Assembly: GCA_039090855.1 (NCBI GenBank)
Contig: CM077002.1
Location: 85,006,194 to 85,070,193 of the forward strand
Length of the DNA: 64,000 nt
From: Macrothele yani
Taxonomy: Eukaryota > Arthropoda > Arachnida > Araneae > Macrothelidae
Reading direction: 5' to 3'
Position 1 is the first letter of the stretch. Each line of letters opens with the position of its first letter. Below the pieces are notes generated by a model. The model was given only the letters and a program-made list of their open reading frames with translations, had not been told where the DNA came from and ran no database searches. Shown piece by piece: positions 23,776 through 34,893 of the stretch. A program made the position numbers and the translations under genes.

Positions 23776-24544
23776 GGGACAAAAGTATGTTTTGGCCCCC
23801 TCGGTCTCCTCTGGAAATGCATGCTTTTTTTATTTTTAAATATGTTGGTTTTGTACCAACATTTCAATTTTATCTAACAATGCTGAGTTTTTTTCTTTTA
23901 GTTTAATTGTGCTCTTTCTACAAAGAGAGAAGGGGAGATACTGGGGTGCTCGAGCGACCACCGCAAGCTACTTTCGGTTGTGAAATTGTAAACAGGAGTC
24001 ACTGGGATTGATCCTTTGATGTCGTTAGCGCTTCCCTGTTCCTCCCCCCATCCCAGCCTTCATCCAATGTCTTAGGAAGAATCACTGTTGTTCTGGTTCT
24101 ACCAGAAGGCACACAAGGACAATAATACTTTCAAGTCATCTGCTTGTCGCCTCTAGGCTCTAGGGCAGGCGACAAGCAGTCGAGTTCTCATCTACCGATA
24201 TAATAGCCAGTTTCTCATCAATTCCGACAGAGGCAATAAACTGTAACAGAGGTATCGCAGAGCACTGCAGTCGTAGTGGCCGATGCATGAACAACATAAC
24301 GACTGATGTCCATTGGTCATTTTAAGACAAGAGTAAAACGCTAGCCAATAATTTCACTGAAACTAAATGCATCTTGGAATTTTTTTAAATATAATATTGT
24401 ACTGCCCTGTTGGAGTTAATTGTTGAATCTTGACTGGTTAACATACTTTTTTTTTTTCATTGTTTGGCCTTGTGGGGAGATAGAAATGACATATATTAAA
24501 GAATGAAAGTTTAGATCATTTGGAATCTCAACAACAACAAAACT

Positions 24545-24927
24545 GAGATAAGTGGCATATTCAACATGAAAAATTTGAAAAGAAGAGCAAAAGTAGTGGA
24601 ATTAAAACCATAAATTCGTACTTTAAAAACAATTGTACAGTAGAGCCGGAATCAGTGTTACTAACCGTGGCTATCGCAAATGCTGAGTTTCCATCATCTT
24701 CAATACCATTCACATCATCATCCTTTACCGAAGTCCCAGATTCAATGCTAACACCTCATGCTAAAGTAGCCGCTTCTACATCACCTGCTGCCCAATCATC
24801 TGCATCTCCCGGTGCTTCTACATCAGGGACAGTAAATCCTGTTGTGCCAAGCATCAACCAGATTGACATGGATCTGGATCTCTATGAATTCCAGGATATA
24901 CAAGTAGGTACAATTCTTAAAATATAA
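24545..24927 (+). CDS. Ser/Thr-rich reading frame, possible TE or host exon
   Basis: The frame is open from just after a stop at 24544-24546 to 24927. It has a basic N-terminal part (KFEKKSKSSGIKTINSYFKN), followed by a Ser/Thr/Ala/Pro-rich linker (about residues 50-105) and an acidic end MDLDLYEFQDIQ. A basic SIxxFF-like start plus a Ser-rich linker is common at the N terminus of hAT/zinc-finger MYM-type transposases, but no zinc finger is present. A possible splice donor AA|GTAGGT lies at about 24902-24909. There is no ATG in a strong context. It could be a first coding exon of a transposon or an orphan host exon. Confidence 0.35.
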
Positions 24928-25489
24928 CTTTGTATAATATTTTCTATCAGTTGCATGCATTTTGTTGAAATTGCCCACAGCTGGCCTGAATGCACGTGTA
25001 TACCTAAAATTTAAGTATAACAATATATAAAGTGTACATTGAGATTTCCAAAAGTTAAGCATGTAATAAACAACCTGTGTTACTTCTACATGATACCTCA
25101 CTACAGCTCTGTAGGTACTGTACCTGGAGAAATAATTTGGAAAAAATGTAGCACAGAAGTAAAAATGTGTAATTAATCAAAATCTGCATGAAGCATAATG
25201 TTTTCGTACCCCGTCCTGTTACAGAAATATGATAGCTTAAAGGAATGAAGTGTATTTCAAGAAATGGATAATTTTCTGTAAATAATACGTCACTTCACTT
25301 TTTGTTTCACAACGTCAGTCAACAAACAACACGACATAAAAATTTACGCATTTAAAAATATGAATATTTACTATAGCGCTTTTTACTGAACCGCATTGAG
25401 CTCCCAAATTCCTGTAAAGTGATAAAAATGGTGAGAAAAACAATGCTTTCTTTTTGTAGATTTTGATTAAATCATTTTTCCTACTTTCC

Positions 25490-26265
25490 TAGTGGCGCAG
25501 CCAGGAGTGGGTCTAACCCCAAACCTTTTTTTTTTTTTTTTTTCTATACATAATTCAATCTTCTTAGTAAGTTCAAATATTAGGATAACGACAAAGAGAG
25601 CCTATTATCACGAACAAGTGAAATTATGAAATGCTGTACAGTGTACACTATTATTAAAAATTATCATTCAGAAATGTTTTGTCTGGAACATCCAACATTT
25701 TCCCTTGTTATCAATATACATTTGTGTATACGGAAAAGTTATGAGTGATTTTTTTTCGTGGCGTCTGTCTGTACATACAATGGCTTTCGAACGAATGAAG
25801 CTAAGAACTTGAGACTTATGATCTACTCCCCTACCGCGACAACCCCATCGATTTTGAGCAAAATCAGGCAAGCGCTTTCGACTTGAATCAACATTGGTCA
25901 AAAACTTTTCTAATGCAAAATGCCTTCAGTAATTCAATGGCTTGGTTCACAAATCTCAAATTTGATGTTTTAGACATATTATTGAAGAGCAATAATATTG
26001 TTGATTTTAAACGAAATCGGTCAAATAACGTGTTATTTAAGAATAAAGCGGTCAAGAGATTTTTTTAATGTAAAATCTTAGGGAACGACTTACAAACTCG
26101 GAATTCAGGACTTTATAGAAGAGTAAGCTTCCTGTTAAGTTAAATTTGAATCAATTTAAATAGAAATCGGCAAAAAAACTTTCTAAAAATATATATTCAG
26201 GGAGGGTTCAGGAGGGGCTCAGCACTCCCTCCTCTCCTAAGGCTTCTCTAATTACGTGGCTAATT
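25490..26265. mobile_element. candidate non-autonomous DNA element
   Basis: The left side starts GTGGCGCAGCCAGGAGTGGG; the right side has GGAGGGTTCAGGAGGGGCTC and then ACGTGGCTAA. This pattern (GGCG-AGCCAGG with runs of G and C near the ends) is common in non-autonomous elements. Between them, phrases such as AAATCGGTCAAATAACG and AAATCGGCAAAAAAACTT recur at about 150-bp spacing, suggesting two or three diverged tandem units. The terminal repeats match only partly, so the call is weak. Confidence 0.35.
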
Positions 26266-27219
26266 CCACCAAGCAGATATTCTCTCTGTCTCACAGTGCG
26301 CCAATGGATCCAGATATCCCCCTTAAAATAATACTAATGACCTCATAAGGTATGTTAATTAAGATAGAATATACTCACCGACCAGTTTAATGCGAACCAT
26401 CCATGTAATTCCTCTGAGAAGAAACATTCAATGTCCAGTAAATTTTTAACTAGCGTTTCAATATAAAAATGGAATGGAGCAAAAACTGTACAACTCAATG
26501 AAATATAATAAATACACCAAAATTTAACATCAATTGCTTATTAAATTAAGAGAAAATAGATACTGAAAGATACAAGGCTTCTTCCCCATTTTATAAATTA
26601 TTAATAGAAATTTGATTAAAACAGAAAATAAATATACTAACGATTGTGGAGAATAACTTCATTCACTGCTTGAGCATATGTTTCATGATGAAAATGAGCA
26701 TCATTACCTAACTCGAAGAAAACTTGAAGATCGCTTCAGAAAAGAGTCCTACTGCCTGCATTTTTCAGACTCCATTTCCTGTTACTTCAATTAGCAAGTA
26801 ATGCTACTTTTGAAATTTGAAACATTTCATAGACATGAACAATATTTGTTGTGTGCCATTTTTTCATTAACATGTATTTAAAAAGCTACTAGTCATTGAA
26901 TGTTTTTTCTCACAGTGATATAACATAGTGGTGCTCCGAATAAATTGGAAAATGAGTGTATGTATATGTGCAAAACTCAGACTGTATTTCGTTTTTGGCT
27001 CATTATAAATGAATTTTACATATGTATTATATATACATAAAAACTCAAAGACTATATTTTCAGGACCCCCTCGAAAGTAGAATTAATCTGGGAATTTAAA
27101 ATTCCATCAAACATGAAGTTGAAATATATTATTCTTGTACTATATGTTATTGCTTTAGTGCGCATGTGCTTGTATATGTGTGGTTAAATGATGATCAATT
27201 TTAAAAGTGAATGCTACTT
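26266..27219. other. AT-rich sequence, no gene seen
   Basis: No coding or repeat family recognised in this stretch. Confidence 0.55.
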
Positions 27220-27730
27220 TTTCGTGAATTTTTGGTTCGCCCCGTGGCCTTCGTGAAAAGTTGGCATCTATGCTTGAGGCCCCTTGTACCTAGTGAAAGT
27301 ACTATCATTGCACAAGATAATATTGATGTATTAACCCAATGCCTACACCCATTCATGGCCATTTTCCATTTCTCACAGCATGATGCTTTCTTCCAACAAG
27401 ACAAATCCCTTCTCATTGCTCCCATTTGGCCAACACTTGGTTGCAGAAGCATCCCATCTGTTTGCAACCCTCAAATGGCCCTCCCATTTTCTGGATCCGA
27501 ACCCAACTGAGCATCTGTGGAATAAAATGGAGTGACACATTTGAGCCCAAAACCCACCACCAGCAACACTTGGCACTTTATGGATGGCTGTCCTGCAATC
27601 AAGGGCTGCAATATGTATCCAACACCTGGTAGAGTCCATGCTATGATGTGCTGCTGCTGTTACAAGGGCAAACGATGGGACTACACATTATTAGTTGAGT
27701 ACATAAAACAAATTGTCCTTTCAGTGTAGT
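27220..27730 (+). pseudogene. Tc1-like transposase C-terminal relic
   Basis: Plus-strand reading gives HDAFFQQDKSLL, a corrupted FFQQDNAP motif carrying the second catalytic Asp. Further on, in other frames, are WPSHFLDPNPTEHLWNKME, equivalent to the Tc1 SPDLNPIEHLWD motif, and QSRAAICIQHLVESM, equivalent to the tail helix. The element is 5'-truncated. It ends at about 27729 in TTTCAGTGTA, possibly the right terminal repeat with TA. Several frame changes show it is old. Confidence 0.65.
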
Positions 27731-28929
27731 TACAGTTAAAACATGGCATTTCTATTCCAAAAAATAATAAGCCTTCTAAGGTACCTGCAAAGATATATTC
27801 TTCATTAAAAATTTATGAAAAGTGTGAAAGAAACAAATAAGAGCATGTTTGTGGAAATATTTACATTATAAAAAAAAAAAAAAAAAAAGAAAGAAAAAGA
27901 AATGAAGGGAAGGTCCTGCAATACAAAAAATGCAGTCACGATGAAAAAGAAATGATTAGTCACAGGGTGCCAAGAAAATATTAAAATTTGAAATGTGCAC
28001 CACAACATTAAAAAAGATTGGATAGCACTGCATGATATCTCTTATTTATTAGAACACGAAATGCTTATTGGTACCTTTTGCTATTAATCATGGCTACTCT
28101 GGAAAATGCTGACTTAACCATGGACAAAAATGGATCCAACTTTAAAACATGTAGTTTCGTCAACTAACAAAAAATGAAGGCTTTCAAAAAACTTGATAAA
28201 GGACTACACTCAGGTTCATATTTGCATAGTGTATGCAAATCACATAGTTATGCAAATGCGAACCTTTATGGAAAAAAATTACATTTTGGACTATGCATCT
28301 CATAAACACAAGAGACTAATTATTAAAGAAAGTTTTCACATCCAAAGAAGCAGTTCTAGCAATGAACCTTCAAAACCTTATAAATAGCATTTTCAACAAT
28401 TTAATTAAAAAATAATAAAATTACAAAATACATAACGAAAATATTTCAATTTACTAACTGGGAACAAGAGGAACCTGGCAACAAAATTTAAATTCTTTAG
28501 GTGTAAACTAAACTTCTATACATTGAGAACAGACATTGACAAAAATCCAGAGGCCAGAAACATCAGCAAAATCAAAAGAACTCAGAAGGGAAGATCAAAT
28601 TAAAGTTCAAGTTAAAATAGAATTGCGTAAATTTATCTGATTGTGAGTATAACCTTCAGTAAGTGCTTCAATTACAACTCTATAATTATGTAACTGGAAA
28701 TTTTCACTTCCAAGATATGTATATATATATATATATATATTTTTTTTTTTTTTAGATGTTCACATTTCACTGTGGTTGCACTTATTGGGAAGTGCATACC
28801 TACTTTCCTATAGGATGCCCTTATTTGCATGCCATTTGATTTACTTGTTTTCAAGTAACTGTCCTGCGTACAGCAAGGGTCGCACTGTTCATTTTTAGCA
28901 TGTCTTTTGTAAAAGAAAAAAAAGATCGT
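27731..28929. other. AT-rich sequence with homopolymer runs, no gene seen
   Basis: Contains an oligo-A run at about 27870-27888 and a (TA)n followed by oligo-T at about 28718-28754. No family-level coding signal. Confidence 0.55.
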
Positions 28930-29127
28930 ACTTATGTTACCGGTTTGTCCGTCTGTACCAACGATATCTCTGCAACTATTAGTCTGATTTAAAAAATTCT
29001 TTTTGCATTCGGAAGCTTGAAATATGCGAATGACGATTCATTTCGGGTTTTTTTTACAATGTACAATTTTGCTACTAGAGGGAGTAAATGCAGATGATGT
29101 CGAATTCAAAAATACGTTTTATTCCAC

Positions 29128-29240
29128 ATCATCATCATCGTCAACCATTATCAATCCACTGCTGGACGAAGGTCTCCCCAAGTTTCCTCCACAACGGTCT
29201 GTCTTGTGCCAGTCTCATCCATGTCACTCCCTGATGTATT
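29128..29240 (-). mobile_element. RTE-like LINE 3' end, short truncated copy
   Basis: About 110 bp identical or nearly so to the 3' end of the larger LINE at 29780-31442, including the (ATC)n tail on the left, which is the 3' end on the minus strand. It is inserted in the tandem array, whose sequence continues on both sides. It is an extremely 5'-truncated insertion. Confidence 0.85.
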
Positions 29241-29804
29241 TGCCATAAAATCTGAGCTTCTACAATATCGATTGAAAAAATTCTTTCGTGGATCACATTG
29301 ATAAACCTTTTCAGAATATTTTCTTCTTAAAATATTCCACAGTTTCTCCGCCAGGGGCGTAGATGTATATCTTATTTTTGTCAATATCTCTACTTCTAGG
29401 AGTCAGATTTGAAAAACTCCTTTATTGGATAGTGTTTTCAGTGTGACATGTTTTTCATATAATTTTAAATTTTTCAAGTAATTCATAGAATTTCTGCTGA
29501 AGGCGTAAAGGTAATTCTTTCTGCACCGGATACAGCTCCTGATGGGAAATCCTTTGCACATAATTTCTAATTTTTGTAAAAAATGGTTTGGCCACCAGGT
29601 GGCATAAGTTTTAATTTCCGCTTCTGATGTATTTGCAGCAAAATATGAGCTTCTAAAATCTCAACTGCAAAAAAGTAGTTTGTTGACAGATACTACTCAT
29701 GTCGACAAACCTTTTAGGAACATTTTCTTCCTGAAATAATGCATGGTTTCTAAGCCAGGGGCCGTAGATGTACATCTTCATCATCATCATCATCATCATC
29801 ATTG

Positions 29805-30689
29805 TCAACCATTATCAATCCACTGCTGGACGAAGGTCTCCCCAAGTTTCCTCCACAACGGTCTGTCTTGTGCCAGTCTCCTCCATGTCACTCCCGCATA
29901 TTTACGAATTTCATCCACCCATCTCCCATGTGGTCTTTTTCTGGGTCTTTTCCTGTCCCTTGGAATCCAATCTAAAATTTCGGCTGTCCATCTATGGTCT
30001 GTCCTTCTGGCAGTATGTCCAGCCCATTGCCATTTCAGGGATTTAACTCTGATCATGATATCTTCCACTCTCGTCATTTTTCGGATCCACGAGTTCCTCT
30101 TCTTATCTCTCCTGGTTATACCAAGCATGCACCTCTCCATGCTTCTTTGAGTTGTCTGCAGCTTTTGTATGTCTCTTTTAGTTAAGGTCCACGTCTCTGC
30201 ACCATACGTAAGCACTGGAAGGATGCATTGATCAAACACTTTTCTTTTAAGACATAATGGCATATTGCTCTTGAAAATTATGCTGTTTCTTCCAAAAGCT
30301 CTCCAGGCAAGTTTTGTACGCCGATTAATTTCTTCATCAATGTGACCCTCACTTGATATCTGCTGTCCAAGATAAACATACGTATCTGTTATCTCCAGTT
30401 TTTCTCCATCAATCGATAAATCTTCATTTCTTGTAAAAGCATTGAACATCACTTTTGTCTTCTGAAAGTTCATTTTTAATCCCACTTCTTTACTCTTGTC
30501 AGCAAGTTCCTGGATCATACTCTGCAGCTCTGATGGGGTAGTTGCAAAAATGACTACGTCATCAGCAAAACGAAGGTGGGTTAGATAATCTCCATTAATC
30601 TTTATCCCTTTGTTTTCCCAGTTCAGTGATTGAAAGACATTTTCCAATGTGGCATTAAAGAGCTTCGGAGATATGGTGTCACATGCAAC
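29805..30689 (-). pseudogene. LINE reverse transcriptase, C-terminal half, after internal deletion
   Basis: The frame opens with GDTISPKLFNATLENVFQSL (end of RT motif B) and has the intact catalytic box FADDVVIFATT, then LKMNFQKTKVMF, the VYLGQQIS motif and a long C-terminal domain ending WVDEIRKYAGVTWRRLAQDR. Total length is about 290 residues without a stop, so the sequence is recent. RT motifs 0 to A are absent: the deletion joins the linker (TKLAGSKNKL) directly to motif B. It cannot be active. Confidence 0.9.
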
Positions 30690-31404
30690 TTGTTCTTAGA
30701 CCCAGCTAATTTTGTTGCTGTTTCCATTAGAGCTTTGGTTACTTTTCTGTTAACTTCCGAAATATCCACTTCTTCCGATGTTAGGCCTTCTAAAGCAGAG
30801 AATCTGTTCTTCAGTTCCAACTTGAAAGTATTATGGTGTTTTTTAAGGTTGGTTATGTCAATACATTTTGTTTGTCTTATGAGCTTGCCACGTTCCAGTT
30901 TAGTGTTGAGGTGCATCTTACATCTCACCAATCTATGGTCACTACCTGTGTTGAACTTGTTCAGCACACTGCAGTCTTCGATGACGAATTTTTTGTTACA
31001 CATAATAAAATCAATTTCACTTGTCGTCCCAATTGGATGTCTCCATGTCCATTTCCTGTGTGGCTTTTTCTTGAAAAGGAGTTCAAGATGAAAAATCCTT
31101 CTGCCTCTGCAAACTCAACGAGAGTATTTCCACGCTGGTTTCTGTTGCCGTGACCGAATTTACCTACTGAAGTTTCATTCTGTTGCCGTTGCCCTATTTT
31201 TGCATTGAAATCTCCCATAATTATCTTCAAGTGCTGCTTACCTTTATTATTTAGATGACGAATTTCCTCATAAAATTCTTCAATTTCTTCTTCAGGATGA
31301 CTTGTGGTGGGTGCATAAGTTTGAATAATCTGAGCCTGGTATCTTCTCGATAGTTGGATAACGAGTCGTGCAGCTCTGTCAGAGGAACTTTCAACTTCTA
31401 CCAC
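30623..31404 (-). pseudogene. LINE endonuclease domain
   Basis: The frame 31404-30961 begins in the domain (VEVESSSDRAARLVIQL) and contains IIQTYAPTTSHPEEEIEEFY, the metal-binding IIMGDFNAKIG motif and GNTLVEFAEAEGFFILNSF. After a frame change, 31003-30623 continues with FNTGSDHRLVRCKMHL, the terminal catalytic SDH motif, and a basic linker. The first part of the endonuclease is missing by 5' truncation. Catalytic motifs that remain are intact. The role in life was to nick target DNA for priming. Confidence 0.87.
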
Positions 31405-31442
31405 TTTATCCTTCAGTGGTAGAAGTTGAAAGTTCCTCTGAC
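31378..31442. repeat. 28-bp perfect inverted repeat at LINE 5' end
   Basis: Arms 31378-31405 and 31415-31442 are perfect reverse complements around a 9-base spacer. The left arm is LINE coding sequence, so the right arm is a copied, inverted piece added at the 5' junction. Confidence 0.95.
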
Positions 31443-32035
31443 ATTTTTGTCAATATCTCTACTTTCAAGGAGTCCGATTGGAAAAATTCCTTCTTTGTTG
31501 GATAGTGTTTCCGATGTGAAATGTTTTCCTATAAATTAAAAATTTACAAGTAAATCATAGACTTTGGGGCAACAAAGGTAAATTGCGTTTTCTGCGTTAT
31601 TTCAGCTTCTAAAACTCCGATTTGAAAAATTCTTCCTGTATCGCATACAAGACCTGATGGAAAATATTTTTCACATAAATTCTAATGTTTGGTAAAGAAT
31701 GGTTTGGCCACCAGGGGGCATAAGTGCTAATTTCTGCATCTGATGTATTTGTAGCAAAATCTGGGCTCCTGAAAACTAGACTAAATTTTTTTTTTCTTGG
31801 ACCGAAACCGCTCATATGGAAAAACCTTTTGAGAATACTTTCTTCCTAAAATAATGTACGATTTTCCCACCAGGGGACGCAAAGTCACATCTTATTTTTG
31901 TCGATATCTCTGTGTCTAAGAGTCCGATTTGAAAAATTCTTTCTGTGTTGGAGAGAGTTTCCGGTGCGAAATGTTTCTCATATAAATTAATGTTTTTCTT
32001 AACGCACAAGTCTGCAACCAGAGGGCTCACGATTC

Positions 32036-33187
32036 TGTTTAGGGCTCATGATTCTGTTTACAGCAATATCTGAGGAATTAAAAATCCAATTGAAAAACTT
32101 CTTTCTTCCGTCAGATACTATTGTTTTCGATACCGGTTCCATTGACTTTGAATAGCTTTGATAAATTTAATTTGTGTCAGAACGAATTCAAAAGACGTGC
32201 TTATTACATCTGGAAATTCAGTGTAATCTTTCTTGTTTTTTCCCTTTCAGTTAGATGAATTCATTTTTGAAGAAATTTAAAGTGAATATAATTTTTTTCA
32301 GTGATTTCAGATATTTTCTGCATTAGTGATGGAAAATTTTTTCAGACGTTGGAAAAGGGTTTTACCTAGCGTTGCCACTCATTCTAAATATCAGGATGAT
32401 TTGGCATTTTCGTGAAGCTGTTCTATATTCAATGCATTTACCATCAGCTTTGGTGAGCAGCTACTGTAAAAAAAAAAAAAATCTGCCAAGGAGTGACATC
32501 TACCTCTGGCATTACACTGTTTAAATTCACAAGTAGGAGTGATTGCTATTAACAGATCAGCTAGTAGAGCATGTACTGGAAAAAGTACTGCATGGCTTTG
32601 CAAAATCTTTTGTACATGCTACACTACTAATTCTTAATTCCAATGCAAGACATACTAAAATCCATAAAAAATATAAAATTTATCGGCAGATTTCTTCAAA
32701 AACAAATATGTCTCAATTCTCAACAATAGGGCATAAGCGATCCTCTACAGAAAGAAAAAAACAAAAAACAAACTAGAATGTGATAATGACTTCACATTTC
32801 AGACAAAGCAGAAAGAACCACAGACAAATTTGTTTTAAATTACGGTACTATACTATAGTTGCTAAATAGTATTAATGTTTATTAAACTGTTTCCATTTTG
32901 ATAAAATGCACTTATAACTCTGACAACTTCACCATTTTTAATAAAATATGAAACAATCAAGTTATGAATTACATTCCTCTTTGTTAATTCATGAATCTCC
33001 ACAGCTCAAGATATTCAAGTAATTAAATATTAGTGGCTGAGTAAAATTAAAAGCAGCTATAAAAATGCCTAAAGGAGTTGCTCAAATGAAATAGAAAATC
33101 CACTGCATGGCTTGCAAATAGTGTTCTTGAAGTACACTGTACCTAAGAACATTATTTGTACCTTTTTAACACTATTTTTCATAGAAT
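32036..33187. other. AT-rich sequence, no gene seen
   Basis: The first 200 bp may hold a further diverged array unit. Near 32372 the phrase GTTGCCACTCAT resembles the terminus of the hAT-like element at 59920. No coding family recognised. Confidence 0.5.
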
Positions 33188-33404
33188 ATAGTAACACTAT
33201 GCTAGTGATCCGATTTACTGGCGTAGGAAAATATACATAAGTGTTTCCAAGCTTTTGCACATCAACCAGATGGCATTTTCAAGGAAGTTAGACAATTTCT
33301 GTCTAACTTCCTTGAAAATGCCATCTGGGATGTGCAAAAGCTTAGAAACACTTATGTATATTTTCCTATGTCAATAAATCGGATCACTAGCATAGTGTTA
33401 CTAT
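33188..33404. repeat. long palindrome, about 105-bp arms (foldback MITE-like)
   Basis: Left arm 33188-33293 and right arm 33301-33404 are near-perfect reverse complements with a 7-base spacer. The few mismatches are substitutions and one or two single-base indels. Outer ends read ATAGTAACAC. It codes for nothing. It resembles a foldback-type miniature transposon. A mariner is inserted at the TA in its right tip. Confidence 0.92.
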
Positions 33405-34602
33405 TGGGTCATTTCATAATTATTGGCCGATTCGGACACAAAGTAACAAACAGCAGTAACAGATGACGAAATACATTTTATTCCAAAAAATATCTGCCCT
33501 CAGCAGCAATGCACTGTGCCCAAATGTGTTTTCAGTGCAAAAATGTCACAGTGGCAGAAACTGGCTTCACAGCGGTCCAACAAATTGCTAACGACATGAA
33601 TCACAGCATCCTTGTTATAGAACCGTTTGCCCCTCAAGAAGTGGTCCAAATGGAAAAACATGCGAAAGTCTGAGGGGGTCAAGTCAGACGAATAAGCAGG
33701 GTGAGAGAGGACCTCGTACCCCTAGGCGTTGATTTTTCGCATGCTTCCAATAGACACATGCGGTTGTGCGCCATTCTGAAGCAGTATGGGACCCAAGCAA
33801 TTGATGAGCGACGGGCGGTTGTCGCATAATAACTCATAATGAACCACAGTTTTGGCAGTCCATCACACAGAGATCAGAATCTCTGTGAGTGCAACTCTGG
33901 TTTGGACGGTTCCCCTTTATCAAGCCACTGTGATGTTCACTTCCTGTTGTCATAAAGTAAAGCACCCATTTTTTATCAACCATTAGGATCCAATGCAGAA
34001 GGAGCGGGGGGTTAGGGGGTGTGTCACGTTTTTGAAGGGCAATGCATGCTTCCAGACGCCGTATCAGCTGCTGTTCGGTGAGTTCGTGTGGAACCCAGGC
34101 ACCCAGTTTTTTATCCTTGCCCATAGCTGCCAGGTGTCTGGAAACTGTCTCTGGAGGTATGAGGAGTTTGGCACTGAGCTCACGTACTGTGGACGTTGGG
34201 TTTTCTTCCACTTTCTGCTCTAACTGTACCGTGTCACACACAACTGGATGACTGACTCCTGGCTTATGGTCGATGGCAACATCACCGACACGGAACTTGG
34301 AAAACAGTCTACGGACAGTTTTGTCACTCGTCGTGCCGACACCCCACGATCTATTGACATTTGCGACCGTTTCGGACATATTCCGGCCAAGTTTGAATTC
34401 GTGCAAAATCCCTAATGTCACGTCCTGTTGCTCCATCACGTTTCCAACAGCTGAGATCTGTTTGAAATATCGTTTTATACGCGTGGACTGAATCAATTCA
34501 CTTTGCACAGGCATTAGGCAGTTCCTCCTACGAGGTGCCCCTCGTAATCGGCTATGCAAATTCGCCTTGCCGGCATCGGCCAATAATTCTGCAACGACCC
34601 AA
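33404..34602 (-). mobile_element. mariner element, complete with TIRs
   Basis: Terminal inverted repeats: TTGGGTCATTTCATAATTAT on the left and TTGGGTCGTTGCAGAATTAT on the right (reverse complement), both flanked by TA (33402-33403 and 34603-34604). The length of 1199 bp is standard for mariner. The transposase lies on the minus strand and is broken. Confidence 0.93.
33500..34436 (-). pseudogene. mariner transposase, frameshifted and catalytically mutated
   Basis: The likely start is the ATG at 34436 (MEQQDVTLGILHEFKLG), where the first helix-turn-helix begins; the open frame continues upstream into the terminal repeat without homology. The linker is followed by the mariner signature LGAWVPHELTEQQ (about 34110) and the first catalytic region MVDKKWVLYF. 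After a frameshift near 33850 the rest is readable as VVHYELL, LLQNGAQPHVS and YSSDLTPSDFRMFFHLDHFL. Mariners use DD34D; the second Asp lies where HDNARPH is usual, and here it reads QNGAQPH, so it is lost. The third Asp is kept. The protein is dead from both causes. Confidence 0.88.
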
Positions 34603-34893
34603 TATACTCTACACAATTCGAGTACTGTTACTCGTAATTAACTATTTTTCGTTTTGTGTCTGTATAGGTATGCTATCAAACACAGTTGTAAGTAGCTAGC
34701 AGAAAGACACAGAACATGAGCTGATAATCCACAGGCAGTTTACACTCAGCAGACAAAACATTAGAGATAAGGGTGATGGCAGTAGACATGGGTATCCCCC
34801 CCCTTTCCCTGCAGAGTGGAACAGACCCCAACTGAACACACAATAAATGGGCAGACAGCAGAGCTTCCCAACAGTGTATCACAATCGACGAAC

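Larger units (their letters stand above)
29780..31442 (-). mobile_element. RTE-like LINE, internally deleted, with (GAT)n tail
   Basis: A minus-strand LINE of a family different from 1-2611. It has a (GAT)n/(ATG)n simple-repeat tail at its 3' end (29780-29805), typical of RTE elements. Joining the array sequence before (ending GTAGATGTACATCTT) and after (starting ATTTTTGTCAATATC) recreates the uninterrupted array seen at 29358-29390, so both boundaries are precise. The 5' end carries a 28-bp inverted duplication (31378-31405 and 31415-31442). An internal deletion removed the first half of the reverse transcriptase. Confidence 0.88.
28930..32035. repeat. tandem array, about 150-bp units each with a CTCF-like motif
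   Basis: Diverged units share the phrase AT-TCTCT-CTTCTAAGAGTCC, then GATTTGAAAAATTCTTT, then a motif of the form CCACCAGRGGGC followed by an A-rich turn. Motif positions are about 29071, 29349, 29494, 29591, 29753, then after the LINE insertion 31569, 31706, 31866 and 32013. The best forms are GCCACCAGGTGGCATAAG (29591) and GCCACCAGGGGGCATAAG (31706). Corrected for the two insertions, spacing is mostly 137-162 bp, with one short interval of 97. The array is split by LINE insertions at 29128-29240 and 29780-31442. Confidence 0.75.

Noticed and set aside
30630..31153. Plus-strand ORFs of 153 and 106 residues
   Set aside because: Antisense to the LINE endonuclease, which has GDFN and SDH motifs on the minus strand.
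28930..32035. CRISPR array, because of regular repeats
   Set aside because: Units are 150 bp, diverged and without short constant repeats and unique spacers; the genome is eukaryotic.
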